A stretch of 64,000 nucleotides of DNA, from the NCBI RefSeq assembly GCF_003143555.1, contig NZ_CP029347.1, positions 124,001 to 188,000 of the forward strand, given 5' to 3'. Shown piece by piece: positions 29,248-38,351 of this stretch (positions are counted from its first letter, which is position 1; every line of letters begins with the position of its first letter). The notes beneath the pieces were generated by a model. That model was not told where the DNA came from. It searched no databases and saw only the letters and a list, made by a program, of their open reading frames with translations. The DNA is from Saliniradius amylolyticus (GTDB lineage: Bacteria > Pseudomonadota > Gammaproteobacteria > Enterobacterales > Alteromonadaceae). Both the position numbers and the translations under genes were made by a program.

Positions 29248-29652
29248 TCAATCACAGTGGAGAAATCCGCGACTCGCGAGCCATCTTCGAGCGCTTTTCT
29301 CATTGTCGAATGCGTAGCGAGTTGAAGCAACGCTGAGATGCTCCAGCATTCTGCTCAGTTGAAAGCTTTTGAGCGCATCAGGGGAGAAAACGTTCGCAGT
29401 GCAACTCAAGCCGTTAAGGACCATCCAGTTGGAAAGACGCTGAATCTCAGGCTCTATGTCAGAGGTTCCTGATTGCCACTCTTCCAGCAAAGCCAAATGG
29501 GCCCATGGTTGACCTGCATCTATCAGGGGCTGAGAGTAATGTTTCAACTCTCTGGAAAATGCTTTTGCTGTTTCGAGACTCCACGCACCAGCTATTTGGA
29601 CCACCAGCACGCGCTCTTCAATCCATATCTGAAACGCACTAGAGTGCTCCAC
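29248..29652 (-). CDS. Uncharacterised SpoIIAA/STAS-like small protein
   Basis: 134 residues, no signal peptide. The pattern of an N-terminal strand (FQIWIEERVLVVQIAGAWSLETAKAFSRELKHYSQ) followed by ALLEEWQSGTSDIEPEIQRLSNWM and LSCTANVFS resembles SpoIIAA-like/STAS alpha-beta folds of unknown role. It has the same layout as the protein encoded at 42080, including TSDIEPEIQ versus TSEAEVELS. A moderately supported gene; no RBS is striking. Confidence 0.55.
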   Translation of the reverse strand: MEHSSAFQIWIEERVLVVQIAGAWSLETAKAFSRELKHYSQPLIDAGQPWAHLALLEEWQSGTSDIEPEIQRLSNWMVLNGLSCTANVFSPDALKSFQLSRMLEHLSVASTRYAFDNEKSARRWLASRGFLHCD

Positions 29653-29724
29653 GAACGATACCTCTTATAGTTATTGAGTAGTTATAACGAGAGTATAGGA
29701 GTTGGCAGAGAAGCTTTGTCAACA

Positions 29725-31221
29725 TCATGTGCCGCAGAAGGTTCTATAGCGTTGGCTAAACTCGGCGGGGGCTGCCTGTTGGTAGCGCTGGTTTTGGGAA
29801 GTATCCTGGTAGGGGACTTTCAGGGCTTCTAACAGAGCGTTAAACAAGCTCAGGTCTCCCTCTTCGGATGCGGCAGACAGAGCCTCTTCCACCCGGTGGT
29901 TGCGGGGGATAATGATCGGATTACTCTGGTCCATCTGCTCGGCTCGCTGGCTATCTGATAATGAAGAATCATTATTCTTATCTTCCAGGAGTCGTTGCTC
30001 CCAGCGGTCTAGCCAGAATTTCACCGGCGTTGGATCCTCGAACAGTTTTAGTAGCTCAGCCTCGTTATCTCGCAATACGTCGCTGAGTCGTCGCCACGCC
30101 AGAGTGAAGTCAACACTTTGCTGTTCGAGTAACCACAACCAGTCCTGAATCAGTTGACCATCACCGGTGTGCGCCGTTTGCAAGAGACCCAGCTTGCGGC
30201 GGAATCTATCAAGATAAGCCGCTTCATACTGTGGTTGAAAAGTATGTACTGCCTGGGTCAGTCGTTCGATACGTTGTTCATGATCGCCGTCCAATAGGGG
30301 ATACAGGGTTTCAGCAAAGCGGGCCAGATTCCACTGCATGATAATGGGTTGGTTGTCATAAGCATAACGGCCCTGGCGGTCGATGGAGCTAAATACGGTA
30401 TCCGGGTGATAGGCATCCATAAAAGCACAGGGACCGTAGTCGATGGTCTCACCGGACAGCGCAATATTATCGGTATTCATCACGCCATGGATAAAGCCCA
30501 CGCTCATCCATTGCGCGACAAGCCGGGCCTGTTGCTCAATGACAGCATCCAGCATGGCCAGGTAAGGCTCTTTTTTGTTGGCGCACTCAGGGAAATGGCG
30601 CTCCAGGGTATAGTCAGCCAGCCTTTTGAGGCTGGCTGTATCCTGCCCATGCATAAAATACTCGAAGGTACCGATGCGAATATGGCTCGCGGCTGTGCGG
30701 GTGAGGATGGCGCCGGGTTCGGGGTGCTGCCGGTGTACGACTTCGCCGGTGCCGATCACCGCCAGGCTGCGGGTGGTGGCAATGCCCAGGTGGGCCATTG
30801 CCTCGCTGATCAATACCTCCCGTAGCATGGGGCCTAATGCGGCCTTACCATCGCCCCCGCGCGAGTATGGGGTGCGGCCCGATCCTTTCAGAGCGATGTC
30901 CCAACGGCGGTCATCATCGTCCAGCCACTCGCCTAAGATTACTGCGCGGCCATCGCCCAGCATCGGTGCTAACTGACCAAACTGGTGACCGGTGTAGGCC
31001 TGGGCAAAGCAGGTATCAGCATCGCGAAAGGCATTACCACTGAACAGCTGTGCCAATGTATGGGAATCTGCGTTTTCAAGGGGAAGGTGCAACTGCCGGG
31101 CAAGCTTGTCATTAAAATAAAGGGTGCGGGGTTTGTGGATCTGAGCCGGCGGCCACACAGTACCGGCTTCGGGCAGGGCCTGAGCGTAGCTTTGGCTCAA
31201 CTGAAAGGGTATCTGAGTCAT
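29725..31221 (-). CDS. selO: SelO/YdiU-family protein adenylyltransferase
   Basis: 498 residues, close to the usual 480-500. Family strings are FAQAYTGHQFGQLAPMLGDGRAVILGEW, LKGSGRTPYSRGGDGKAALGPMLREVLISEAMAHLG, FIHGVMNTDNIALSGETIDYGPCAFMD and the C-terminal FCGT. SelO has a kinase-like fold and transfers AMP to proteins, with the nucleotide flipped in the pocket. The penultimate-region cysteine in FCGT replaces the selenocysteine of animal SelO. A role in redox homeostasis is established for the family. It is divergent from the GntR/prp region. Confidence 0.92.
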   Translation of the reverse strand: MTQIPFQLSQSYAQALPEAGTVWPPAQIHKPRTLYFNDKLARQLHLPLENADSHTLAQLFSGNAFRDADTCFAQAYTGHQFGQLAPMLGDGRAVILGEWLDDDDRRWDIALKGSGRTPYSRGGDGKAALGPMLREVLISEAMAHLGIATTRSLAVIGTGEVVHRQHPEPGAILTRTAASHIRIGTFEYFMHGQDTASLKRLADYTLERHFPECANKKEPYLAMLDAVIEQQARLVAQWMSVGFIHGVMNTDNIALSGETIDYGPCAFMDAYHPDTVFSSIDRQGRYAYDNQPIIMQWNLARFAETLYPLLDGDHEQRIERLTQAVHTFQPQYEAAYLDRFRRKLGLLQTAHTGDGQLIQDWLWLLEQQSVDFTLAWRRLSDVLRDNEAELLKLFEDPTPVKFWLDRWEQRLLEDKNNDSSLSDSQRAEQMDQSNPIIIPRNHRVEEALSAASEEGDLSLFNALLEALKVPYQDTSQNQRYQQAAPAEFSQRYRTFCGT

Positions 31222-31328
31222 AAATTCGCGCTTCTGTGCCTTTTCTTTGCGCAGCCTAGGTCATCAGGCCGCCAACAACAACGTCTGTTTTATAAGGTTA
31301 TTGCTAGCCCTAGTCAGGTGCACCGAAG

Positions 31329-31391
31329 TATTGTCGACAATAAAGCGGTCATAGGTTGATAAATGAATTATACGAGGCTATATTGTCGACA
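31329..31391. promoter_or_regulatory. Two GntR operator-like sites ahead of the prp regulator
   Basis: TATTGTCGACAATA (31329-31342) is a perfect palindrome. TATTGTCGACA (31381-31391) repeats its core 52 bases on. A third copy, TTGTCGACAA, lies inside the regulator gene at 31528-31537. They flank the likely promoter of the GntR gene and prpB, so autoregulation is inferred. Confidence 0.65.
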
Positions 31392-31413
31392 CTTTAATGC
31401 TCGATAGCGACCT

Positions 31414-32091
31414 ATGGCCTTTTTCAACGAACAGCCGGTGACCTCTTCCGACAAGACATTTTTTCAGCTTCGTAAGGATATTGTAGAAGGAGAGATTCCT
31501 TCAGGCACGAAACTCAGTGAAGTGGGGTTGTCGACAAAATATCAGGTCAGTCGGGCGGTGGTGCGTGAGGCCATCAACCGGGTAGAGCGCTGTCACCTAG
31601 TGGAGCGAAAAGCCAATATTGGCGCCCGGGTAGTAACGCTGACACCCGAGGGGCTCATTGAACTGTATCAGGTGCGTGAGGCGCTGGAAGGCATGGCAGC
31701 CCGCTTGGCGGCACGTAATATGAGCCAGGACGAGATTGACAGCCTGCAAGGGCTGCTTGGTGAACACTTCGACCGGGTTAAAGACGGCCAGTCCTATTAC
31801 CAGGAAGCGGGCGACGTCGATTTTCACTACCGCATCATTGTCGGCAGCAAGAACCAGCACCTTATTTCAATGCTGATCGATGGCATTTATCACCTGGTGC
31901 GTATGTACCGGGTACAGCTTGGCATGGCCGGGCCCAGAGTGACCACTGCCTTTGATGAGCACAAGCAGATTGTGCAGGCCATTGCCAATCGAGACGAGGA
32001 ATTGGCGGAAATGCTGATGCGCCGCCATATTCTTTATTCCAGAAACAATATTCAACGCAAGTTAACCCAGAACCAGCAGGAGACACTATGA
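31414..32091 (+). CDS. GntR-family regulator of the methylcitrate genes
   Basis: 225 residues. The N-terminal winged helix is [43 protein letters not shown], and the C-terminal FCD domain contains [33 protein letters not shown] and [26 protein letters not shown] with its metal-binding histidines. It belongs to the FadR/PdhR type, and its TGA overlaps the prpB start (ATGA). That arrangement identifies it as the likely propionate/2-methylcitrate-responsive regulator of the prp genes. Many gammaproteobacteria use GntR here rather than the sigma-54-dependent PrpR of enterobacteria. Confidence 0.88.
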   Translation: MAFFNEQPVTSSDKTFFQLRKDIVEGEIPSGTKLSEVGLSTKYQVSRAVVREAINRVERCHLVERKANIGARVVTLTPEGLIELYQVREALEGMAARLAARNMSQDEIDSLQGLLGEHFDRVKDGQSYYQEAGDVDFHYRIIVGSKNQHLISMLIDGIYHLVRMYRVQLGMAGPRVTTAFDEHKQIVQAIANRDEELAEMLMRRHILYSRNNIQRKLTQNQQETL

Positions 32092-32969
32092 CCAGTCCGG
32101 GAAAGAAATTCAGACAGGCGCTGGCGGATAACCATCCGCTGCAAATTGTCGGAACGATTAACGCCTACAGCGCCATTATGGCCAAAAAAATCGGCCATCA
32201 GGCCATCTACCTGTCAGGCGGCGGTGTGGCGAATGCTTCTTACGGCCTACCGGATCTGGGCATGACCTCTTTAAATGATGTGATCGCCGATGTACAGCGC
32301 ATCACCTCGGCTTGTGATTTGCCGCTGCTGGTGGATATCGACACCGGTTGGGGCGGCGCCTTTAACATCGCCAAGACCATTCGCGATATGGAAAAAGCCG
32401 GTGCAGCAGCAGTGCATATGGAGGACCAGGTGGCTCAGAAGCGTTGTGGTCATCGTCCCAATAAAGAAATTGTCTCTACCGGTGAGATGGTGGATCGCAT
32501 TAAGGCGGCCGTGGACGCCCGAACTGATCCAGATTTTTTCATTATGGCCCGTACCGATGCTTTCGCACAGGAAGGGTTAGAGGCCGCTATTGCACGGGCT
32601 AAGGCTTATGTGGCTGCAGGTGCCGATGGCATCTTTGCCGAGGCGGTACAAACCGAAGAGCACTATCGTGCCTTTGCCGAAGCCCTGGGTGTGCCCATTC
32701 TGGCTAATATCACCGAATTCGGTAAGACAGAGCTGTGGAATAAGAAAGAACTGGCCGAGTGGGGCGCCGATATGGTGCTGTACCCCTTAAGCGCGTTCCG
32801 GGCCATGAACAAGGCGGCGGAAAATGTTTATACAAGCATCCTAGAGCACGGCGATCAAAAAGCTGTCGTCGATACCATGCAAACCCGTATGGAACTGTAC
32901 GATTATCTCGACTACCACCAGTATGAAGAAAAGCTGGATACCTTGTTTGCCGAAGGAAAGAATAAATAA
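32088..32969 (+). CDS. prpB: 2-methylisocitrate lyase (PrpB)
   Basis: 293 residues. The catalytic loop [13 protein letters not shown] holds the KRCGH signature. The substrate region [21 protein letters not shown] and metal-site aspartates in [18 protein letters not shown] match PrpB. It splits 2-methylisocitrate into pyruvate and succinate, the last step of propionate use. The start overlaps the regulator stop. prpC follows after 66 bases with its own RBS (AGGAGA). Confidence 0.96.
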   Translation: MTSPGKKFRQALADNHPLQIVGTINAYSAIMAKKIGHQAIYLSGGGVANASYGLPDLGMTSLNDVIADVQRITSACDLPLLVDIDTGWGGAFNIAKTIRDMEKAGAAAVHMEDQVAQKRCGHRPNKEIVSTGEMVDRIKAAVDARTDPDFFIMARTDAFAQEGLEAAIARAKAYVAAGADGIFAEAVQTEEHYRAFAEALGVPILANITEFGKTELWNKKELAEWGADMVLYPLSAFRAMNKAAENVYTSILEHGDQKAVVDTMQTRMELYDYLDYHQYEEKLDTLFAEGKNK

Positions 32970-33035
32970 ACGCCAATACCCGACGTTAATCTTACTCAGA
33001 AACAAAATTACTGACAGAACACCAGGAGACAAATT

Positions 33036-34157
33036 ATGGCGAAGCAACTCAGTGGCGCAGGTCTGCGCGGACAAGTGGCTGGTAAAACCGCCCTATCTAC
33101 TGTGGGCAAATCCGGCTCTGGCCTCACCTATCGCGGCTATGACGTGAAAGAGCTGGCCGACAAATGCCAGTTTGAAGAGGTGGCCCATCTGATCCTCAAG
33201 GGTAAGCTGCCCAACCAGCAGGAACTGGATGACTACAAAGCTAAGCTGCGTTCACTGCGCGGCCTGCCAACGGCGCTAAAAGAGGTGCTTGAGCGTATCC
33301 CCAAAGACGCCCATCCCATGGATGTGCTGCGCACGGGGTGCTCCATGTTAGGTAATCTGGAAACGGAAGAAAGCTTCGACCAGCAGCAGGATGCAACAGA
33401 CCGTATGTTGGCCTGCTTCCCCAGTATCATCTGCTACTGGTATCGCTTCACCCACGACGGCGTGAAAGTGGACGTGGAGACCGACGATGACACCATCGGT
33501 GCGCATTTCCTGCATCTGCTGCACGGCGAAAAGCCGCGGGAACTGCATGAGCAGGTGATGAATGTATCGCTGATCCTGTACGCCGAGCATGAGTTCAATG
33601 CTTCCACCTTCACAGCCCGGGTGTGCGCATCGACGCTGTCGGATATGCATTCCTGTGTTACCGGCGCCATCGGTTCCCTCCGCGGCCCGCTGCACGGTGG
33701 CGCCAATGAGGCTGCCATGGACATGATCGAGAAGTTCGATTCTCCTGAGCATGCCGAGAAAGAAATGATGGGCATGTTAGAGCGTAAAGAGAAGATCATG
33801 GGCTTCGGCCATGCCGTTTACTCAGATTCTGACCCACGCAACGAAATCATCAAGCAGTGGTCGGAAAAGCTGTCCAAGGATGTGGGTGATACCGTGCTCT
33901 ATCCGGTTTCTGTTCGCTGTGAGGAAGTGATGTGGCGCGAGAAGAAGCTGTTCTGTAACGCCGACTTCTTCCATGCCTCTGCGTACAACTTTATGGGTAT
34001 TCCCACCAAGCTGTTTACCCCCATCTTTGTGATGAGCCGACTGACCGGCTGGGCCGCCCATGTAATGGAGCAGCGCGCCGACAACCGCATTATCCGTCCT
34101 TCGGCGGAGTACACCGGCGAAGAGCTGCGCCCGGTACCTGCTATCAGCGAGCGCTAG
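33036..34157 (+). CDS. prpC: 2-methylcitrate synthase (PrpC)
   Basis: 373 residues, shorter than citrate synthase GltA (about 427), as expected for PrpC. It has GKTALSTVGKSGSGLTYRGYDVKEL, the substrate histidine region GPLHGGANEAAM, GFGHAVYSDSDPRN, and the arginine-containing NRIIRPSAEYTG at the end. It joins propionyl-CoA and oxaloacetate to 2-methylcitrate. RBS AGGAGA lies before ATG 33036. Confidence 0.95.
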   Translation: MAKQLSGAGLRGQVAGKTALSTVGKSGSGLTYRGYDVKELADKCQFEEVAHLILKGKLPNQQELDDYKAKLRSLRGLPTALKEVLERIPKDAHPMDVLRTGCSMLGNLETEESFDQQQDATDRMLACFPSIICYWYRFTHDGVKVDVETDDDTIGAHFLHLLHGEKPRELHEQVMNVSLILYAEHEFNASTFTARVCASTLSDMHSCVTGAIGSLRGPLHGGANEAAMDMIEKFDSPEHAEKEMMGMLERKEKIMGFGHAVYSDSDPRNEIIKQWSEKLSKDVGDTVLYPVSVRCEEVMWREKKLFCNADFFHASAYNFMGIPTKLFTPIFVMSRLTGWAAHVMEQRADNRIIRPSAEYTGEELRPVPAISER

Positions 34158-34242
34158 TAAGCAAATACTCACCGGCATGGGCCGGTGAGTTTCTATTTTG
34201 TCAGTTCTATTACCCTGCTTAGCATGACCCTGGAAAAAGACC

Positions 34243-36837
34243 ATGAATACTGATTACCGTAAGCCCTTGCCCGGGGCGAACCTGGATTACTTCGATACCC
34301 GCGAGGCGGTGGAAGCGATTCAGCCGGGCGCCTATGACAAACTGCCCTACACCTCCAAAGTTTTTGCCGAAAACCTGGTGCGTCGCTGCCCGCCCGAGCA
34401 ACTGGAAGGCGCGCTACGTCAGCACATTGAGCGTCGTCGTGATCTGGATTTCCCGTGGTTCCCGGCCCGTGTGGTCTGCCATGACATTCTGGGCCAGACC
34501 GCGCTGGTGGATTTAGCGGGGCTACGGGATGCCATCGCCGAGAAAGGCGGTGACCCGTCCAAGGTAAACCCCGTGGTGCCCACACAATTAATCGTGGACC
34601 ACTCGCTGGCGGTAGAACACGCCGGCTATGAAAAGGACGCCTTCGAGAAAAACCGGGCCGTGGAAGAACGCCGCAACGAAGACCGCTTCCACTTTATTAA
34701 CTGGACCAAGACCGCCTTTAAAAATGTCGATGTGATCCCGCCGGGGAACGGTATTCTGCACCAGATTAACTTAGAGCGTATGTCGCCAGTGGTGCAGGCT
34801 CGCGATGGTGTGGCCTTCCCCGATACGCTGGTGGGTACCGACAGCCACACGCCCATGGTGGATGCCCTGGGTGTGATCGCAGTGGGTGTTGGGGGCCTTG
34901 AGGCTGAGAGCGTGATGCTGGGCCGGGCCTCTTACATGCGCCTGCCGGATATTGTGGGTGTGGAGCTGAAAGGCAAGCCACAGCCCGGAATCACCGCCAC
35001 CGATATTGTTTTGGCGCTGACCGAATTCCTGCGTAAAGAGAAGGTTGTATCGGCCTATCTGGAATTTTTCGGTGAGGGGGCTTCTCACCTGACCCTGGGT
35101 GACAGAGCCACCATCTCCAATATGACGCCGGAATACGGCGCCACGGCGGCCATGTTCTATATCGACGAGCAGACCATCGACTATCTCAAGTTGACCGGCC
35201 GGGACGATAAACAGGTACAACTGGTGGAAAACTACGCCCGGCAAACCGGCCTGTGGGCCGATGATATGACCGGCGCCGAGTATGAGCGAGTACTTACTTT
35301 TGACCTGTCATCTGTGGTTCGAAACATTGCCGGACCGTCCACGCCCCATAACCGGGTGTCTACCACCGATCTCGAAAGCCGGGGTATCAGCAAGCACCTG
35401 GATGCCGAAGAAGAAGGCAAGATGCCCGATGGCGCCGCCATTATTGCGGCGATCACCAGCTGCACCAATACCAGCAACCCGCGCAATATGATCGCGGCAG
35501 GGCTGATCGCCCGTAATGCCAACAAGTTGGGACTCACCCGCAAGCCCTGGGTGAAAACCTCACTGGCACCGGGCTCCAAGGCCGTGCAACTGTATCTTGA
35601 AGAAGCCAAGCTGCTGCCGGAACTGGAAAAACTGGGTTTTGGTGTGGTGGCCTTTGCCTGTACCTCGTGCAACGGAATGAGCGGCGCGCTGGACCCGAAA
35701 ATTGAACAAGAGATTAAAGAGCGGAACCTGTACACCACCGCCGTCCTCTCCGGTAACCGTAACTTCGATGGCCGGATTCATCCCCATGCCGATCAGGCGT
35801 TCCTGGCATCGCCGCCTTTAGTGGTGGCCTACGCCATTGCCGGTACCATTCGCTTCGATATCGAAAAAGATGAGCTGGGTAAAGACAAAGACGGCAACCC
35901 CGTGACGTTGAAAGACATCTGGCCTGATGACGCCGAGATCGATGCCATTGTGCGTGAGAGCGTACAACCGGAGCAGTTCCGCAAGATTTACGAGCCCATG
36001 TTCGATATTGCCGTGGATCATGGCGAGCAGATTAACCCGCTGTACGACTGGCGGCCTCAGTCCACTTATATTCGACGCCCCCCTTACTGGGAGAAGGAGT
36101 TTAGTGGTAAGCCCTCACTCACCGGGATGCGTCCGCTTGCTGTGCTGGGCGATAACATCACCACGGATCATTTGTCACCGTCCAATGCCATTATGCTGGA
36201 CAGCGCGGCCGGGGAATATCTGGATAAGATGGGCCTTCCGGAAGAGGACTTTAACTCCTACGCCACTCATAGGGGCGATCACCTGACTGCCCAGCGAGCC
36301 ACTCTGGCTAACCCGAAACTGTTGAACGAAATGGTGATGGAAGACGGTGAGGTGAAGCAGGGCTCGCTGACCCGCATCGAGCCGGAAGGCAAGGTCAGCC
36401 GCATGTGGGAGGCGATCGAGACTTACAAGGAGCGCAAGCAGCCGCTGATCATTGTGGCCGGGGCCGACTACGGTCAGGGTTCTTCCCGTGACTGGGCCGC
36501 CAAGGGTGTCCGTCTGGCCGGTGTGGAAGCCATTGTGGCTGAGGGCTTCGAGCGTATTCACCGCACCAACTTAATTGGTATGGGTGTACTGCCGCTGGAG
36601 TTTGAAGCAGGCACGACCCGCAAGACGCTGAATCTTGATGGCAGCGAAGTCTACGACGTCAAAGGCGATGTAGCCCCGGGCGCTGAGCTAACCTTGCACA
36701 TTACCCGCAAGGACGGCGAACAGCTGGATGTGCCGGTGATTTGCCGACTGGATACTCAAGAGGAAGTGTCTATCTACTCAGCTGGTGGCGTCTTACAGCG
36801 TTTTGCCCAGGACTTTATTGAGGCGGAAACTGCCTAA
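34243..36837 (+). CDS. acnD: Fe/S-dependent 2-methylisocitrate/2-methylcitrate dehydratase AcnD
   Basis: 864 residues of the aconitase family. Cluster cysteines are in AAITSCTNTSNP and AFACTSCNGMSG. Other strings are LVGTDSHTPMVDALG, GDNITTDHLSPSNA and IIVAGADYGQGSSRDWAAKG. The start NTDYRKPLPGANLDYFDTREAVEAI and the size separate AcnD from AcnA (about 890) and AcnB. AcnD dehydrates 2-methylcitrate to a trans isomer of 2-methylaconitate and needs PrpF, which follows here. This AcnD/PrpF pair replaces the PrpD of other bacteria. Confidence 0.96.
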   Translation: MNTDYRKPLPGANLDYFDTREAVEAIQPGAYDKLPYTSKVFAENLVRRCPPEQLEGALRQHIERRRDLDFPWFPARVVCHDILGQTALVDLAGLRDAIAEKGGDPSKVNPVVPTQLIVDHSLAVEHAGYEKDAFEKNRAVEERRNEDRFHFINWTKTAFKNVDVIPPGNGILHQINLERMSPVVQARDGVAFPDTLVGTDSHTPMVDALGVIAVGVGGLEAESVMLGRASYMRLPDIVGVELKGKPQPGITATDIVLALTEFLRKEKVVSAYLEFFGEGASHLTLGDRATISNMTPEYGATAAMFYIDEQTIDYLKLTGRDDKQVQLVENYARQTGLWADDMTGAEYERVLTFDLSSVVRNIAGPSTPHNRVSTTDLESRGISKHLDAEEEGKMPDGAAIIAAITSCTNTSNPRNMIAAGLIARNANKLGLTRKPWVKTSLAPGSKAVQLYLEEAKLLPELEKLGFGVVAFACTSCNGMSGALDPKIEQEIKERNLYTTAVLSGNRNFDGRIHPHADQAFLASPPLVVAYAIAGTIRFDIEKDELGKDKDGNPVTLKDIWPDDAEIDAIVRESVQPEQFRKIYEPMFDIAVDHGEQINPLYDWRPQSTYIRRPPYWEKEFSGKPSLTGMRPLAVLGDNITTDHLSPSNAIMLDSAAGEYLDKMGLPEEDFNSYATHRGDHLTAQRATLANPKLLNEMVMEDGEVKQGSLTRIEPEGKVSRMWEAIETYKERKQPLIIVAGADYGQGSSRDWAAKGVRLAGVEAIVAEGFERIHRTNLIGMGVLPLEFEAGTTRKTLNLDGSEVYDVKGDVAPGAELTLHITRKDGEQLDVPVICRLDTQEEVSIYSAGGVLQRFAQDFIEAETA

Positions 36838-36845
36838 GGGTCATG

Positions 36846-36871
36846 GTCATTCCTGCGCAAGCAGGAATCCA
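36846..36871. repeat. Short palindromic repeat fragment between acnD and prpF
   Basis: GTCATTCCTGC, four bases, GCAGGAAT, then CCA: a hairpin identical in form to the left end of the 174-bp repeats at 51871 and 54787. The rest of the 190-base gap does not match those elements, so this is a solo end or remnant. No gene lies in the gap. Confidence 0.6.
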
Positions 36872-37029
36872 TTGCTGGAATATAACAAGCGTGCTGCTCC
36901 CGACAGCCCGCTTGGGTCGCGGCGCAAAAAGTGTGATTTTTGCTGGCTCGCAAACATTGATGTGTTTGGTGGTCGTTCCCTCGACCACTTCGGTGCCGCT
37001 GACAATGGTGAATAATCTTGGAGACAAAC

Positions 37030-38202
37030 ATGTATCAACCTCAGATTAAAATCCCGGCCACCTATATGAGAGGCGGCACCTCGAAAGGCGTGTTTTTTCG
37101 GCTGCAGGATTTGCCGGAGGCGGCGCAGGTGGCAGGTGAGAAGCGGGATAAGTTGTTGTTAAGGGTAATCGGCAGCCCCGATCCTTATGGCAAGCACACT
37201 GATGGTATGGGCGGAGCGACTTCCAGTACCAGTAAGACGGTGATCTTATCGGCCAGTGATAAGCCGGATCATGATGTGGATTACCTGTTTGGACAGGTCT
37301 CTATCGATAAGCCGTTTATCGACTGGAGCGGTAACTGCGGCAACCTGACCGCGGCCGTGGGCGCCTTTGCCATCGCCAACGATCTGGTGCATCCCGATCG
37401 CATTCCCGATGATGGTATTGCCGAGATCCGAATCTGGCAGGCCAATATCCAGAAGACCATCATCGCTCATATCCCCATGACCAACGGAGAGGTGCAGGAG
37501 ACCGGCGATTTTGAACTGGACGGGGTGACTTTCCCGGCGGCGGAGGTCCAGGTGGACTTCGTCGAGCCGGTGGATGGCGCCATCTTTCCCACCGGCAACC
37601 TGGTGGACAAGCTGGAGGTGCCCGGTGTTGGAGTGCTCAACGCCACCCTGATCAACGCGGGCATCCCCACGGTATTTTTAAATGCTGATGAAATTGGCTA
37701 TCAGGGCACTGAATTGCAGGAGGCGATTAATGGTAGCCCGGAAGCCTTAGCGCGTTTCGAGACCATACGTGCACACGGTGCGATTAAGATGGGCCTGATT
37801 CAGGATGTGGCTGAGGCGGCTAATCGTCAGCATACGCCCAAGGTGGCCTTTGTGGCCTCGCCAAAGAGTTACACGGCATCCAGTGGCAAGCAGGTTAACG
37901 CTGAGGATATTGATTTGCTGGTGCGGGCCTTGTCAATGGGCAAATTGCACCATGCCATGATGGGCACTGCGGCCGTTGCCATTGCCGCTGCCGCGGCCAT
38001 TCCCGGCACTCTGGTGAATCAGGCCGCCGGCGGTGGTGACCGCGAATCGGTGACCTTCGGACATCCTTCCGGGACGCTCACCGTGGGCGGTAAGGCCAGC
38101 CAGGCCAATGGTCACTGGAATGTGGATAAGGTCAGCATGAGCCGCAGCGCTCGGGTACTGATGGAAGGCTGGGTGAGAATACCTAGCGATACACTGGCAT
38201 AA
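37030..38202 (+). CDS. prpF: 2-methylaconitate isomerase PrpF
   Basis: 390 residues from ATG 37030; TTGGAGAC at 37018-37025 is the RBS and the in-frame TTG there is not a start. Family strings are PATYMRGGTSKGVFFR, GATSSTSKTVILS, DWSGNCGNLTAAVGAFAIA (with the conserved Cys) and GKLHHAMMGTAAVAIAAAAAIPGTLVNQA. PrpF isomerises the AcnD product so that 2-methylisocitrate can form. It is the last gene of the prp unit. A weak stem GCAGGG/CCCTGC at 38214-38233 follows. Confidence 0.95.
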   Translation: MYQPQIKIPATYMRGGTSKGVFFRLQDLPEAAQVAGEKRDKLLLRVIGSPDPYGKHTDGMGGATSSTSKTVILSASDKPDHDVDYLFGQVSIDKPFIDWSGNCGNLTAAVGAFAIANDLVHPDRIPDDGIAEIRIWQANIQKTIIAHIPMTNGEVQETGDFELDGVTFPAAEVQVDFVEPVDGAIFPTGNLVDKLEVPGVGVLNATLINAGIPTVFLNADEIGYQGTELQEAINGSPEALARFETIRAHGAIKMGLIQDVAEAANRQHTPKVAFVASPKSYTASSGKQVNAEDIDLLVRALSMGKLHHAMMGTAAVAIAAAAAIPGTLVNQAAGGGDRESVTFGHPSGTLTVGGKASQANGHWNVDKVSMSRSARVLMEGWVRIPSDTLA

Positions 38203-38351
38203 TCGCCTTACAGGCAGGGGGAGACTTCCCTGCTTAGACTTATCCCTGATCTCGTCTATTCTTGCCTCTGACCCGCTCGGGTCAACGTAATCTCGTATTG
38301 GGAGAGTTGAATGTCAGCAGGAAGTATCTCCCCTTAGCCTCAAGGAGAAGG

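Noticed and set aside
34771-35738. Frames antisense to acnD
   Set aside because: They overlap certain aconitase sequence and have the composition of a shadow frame.
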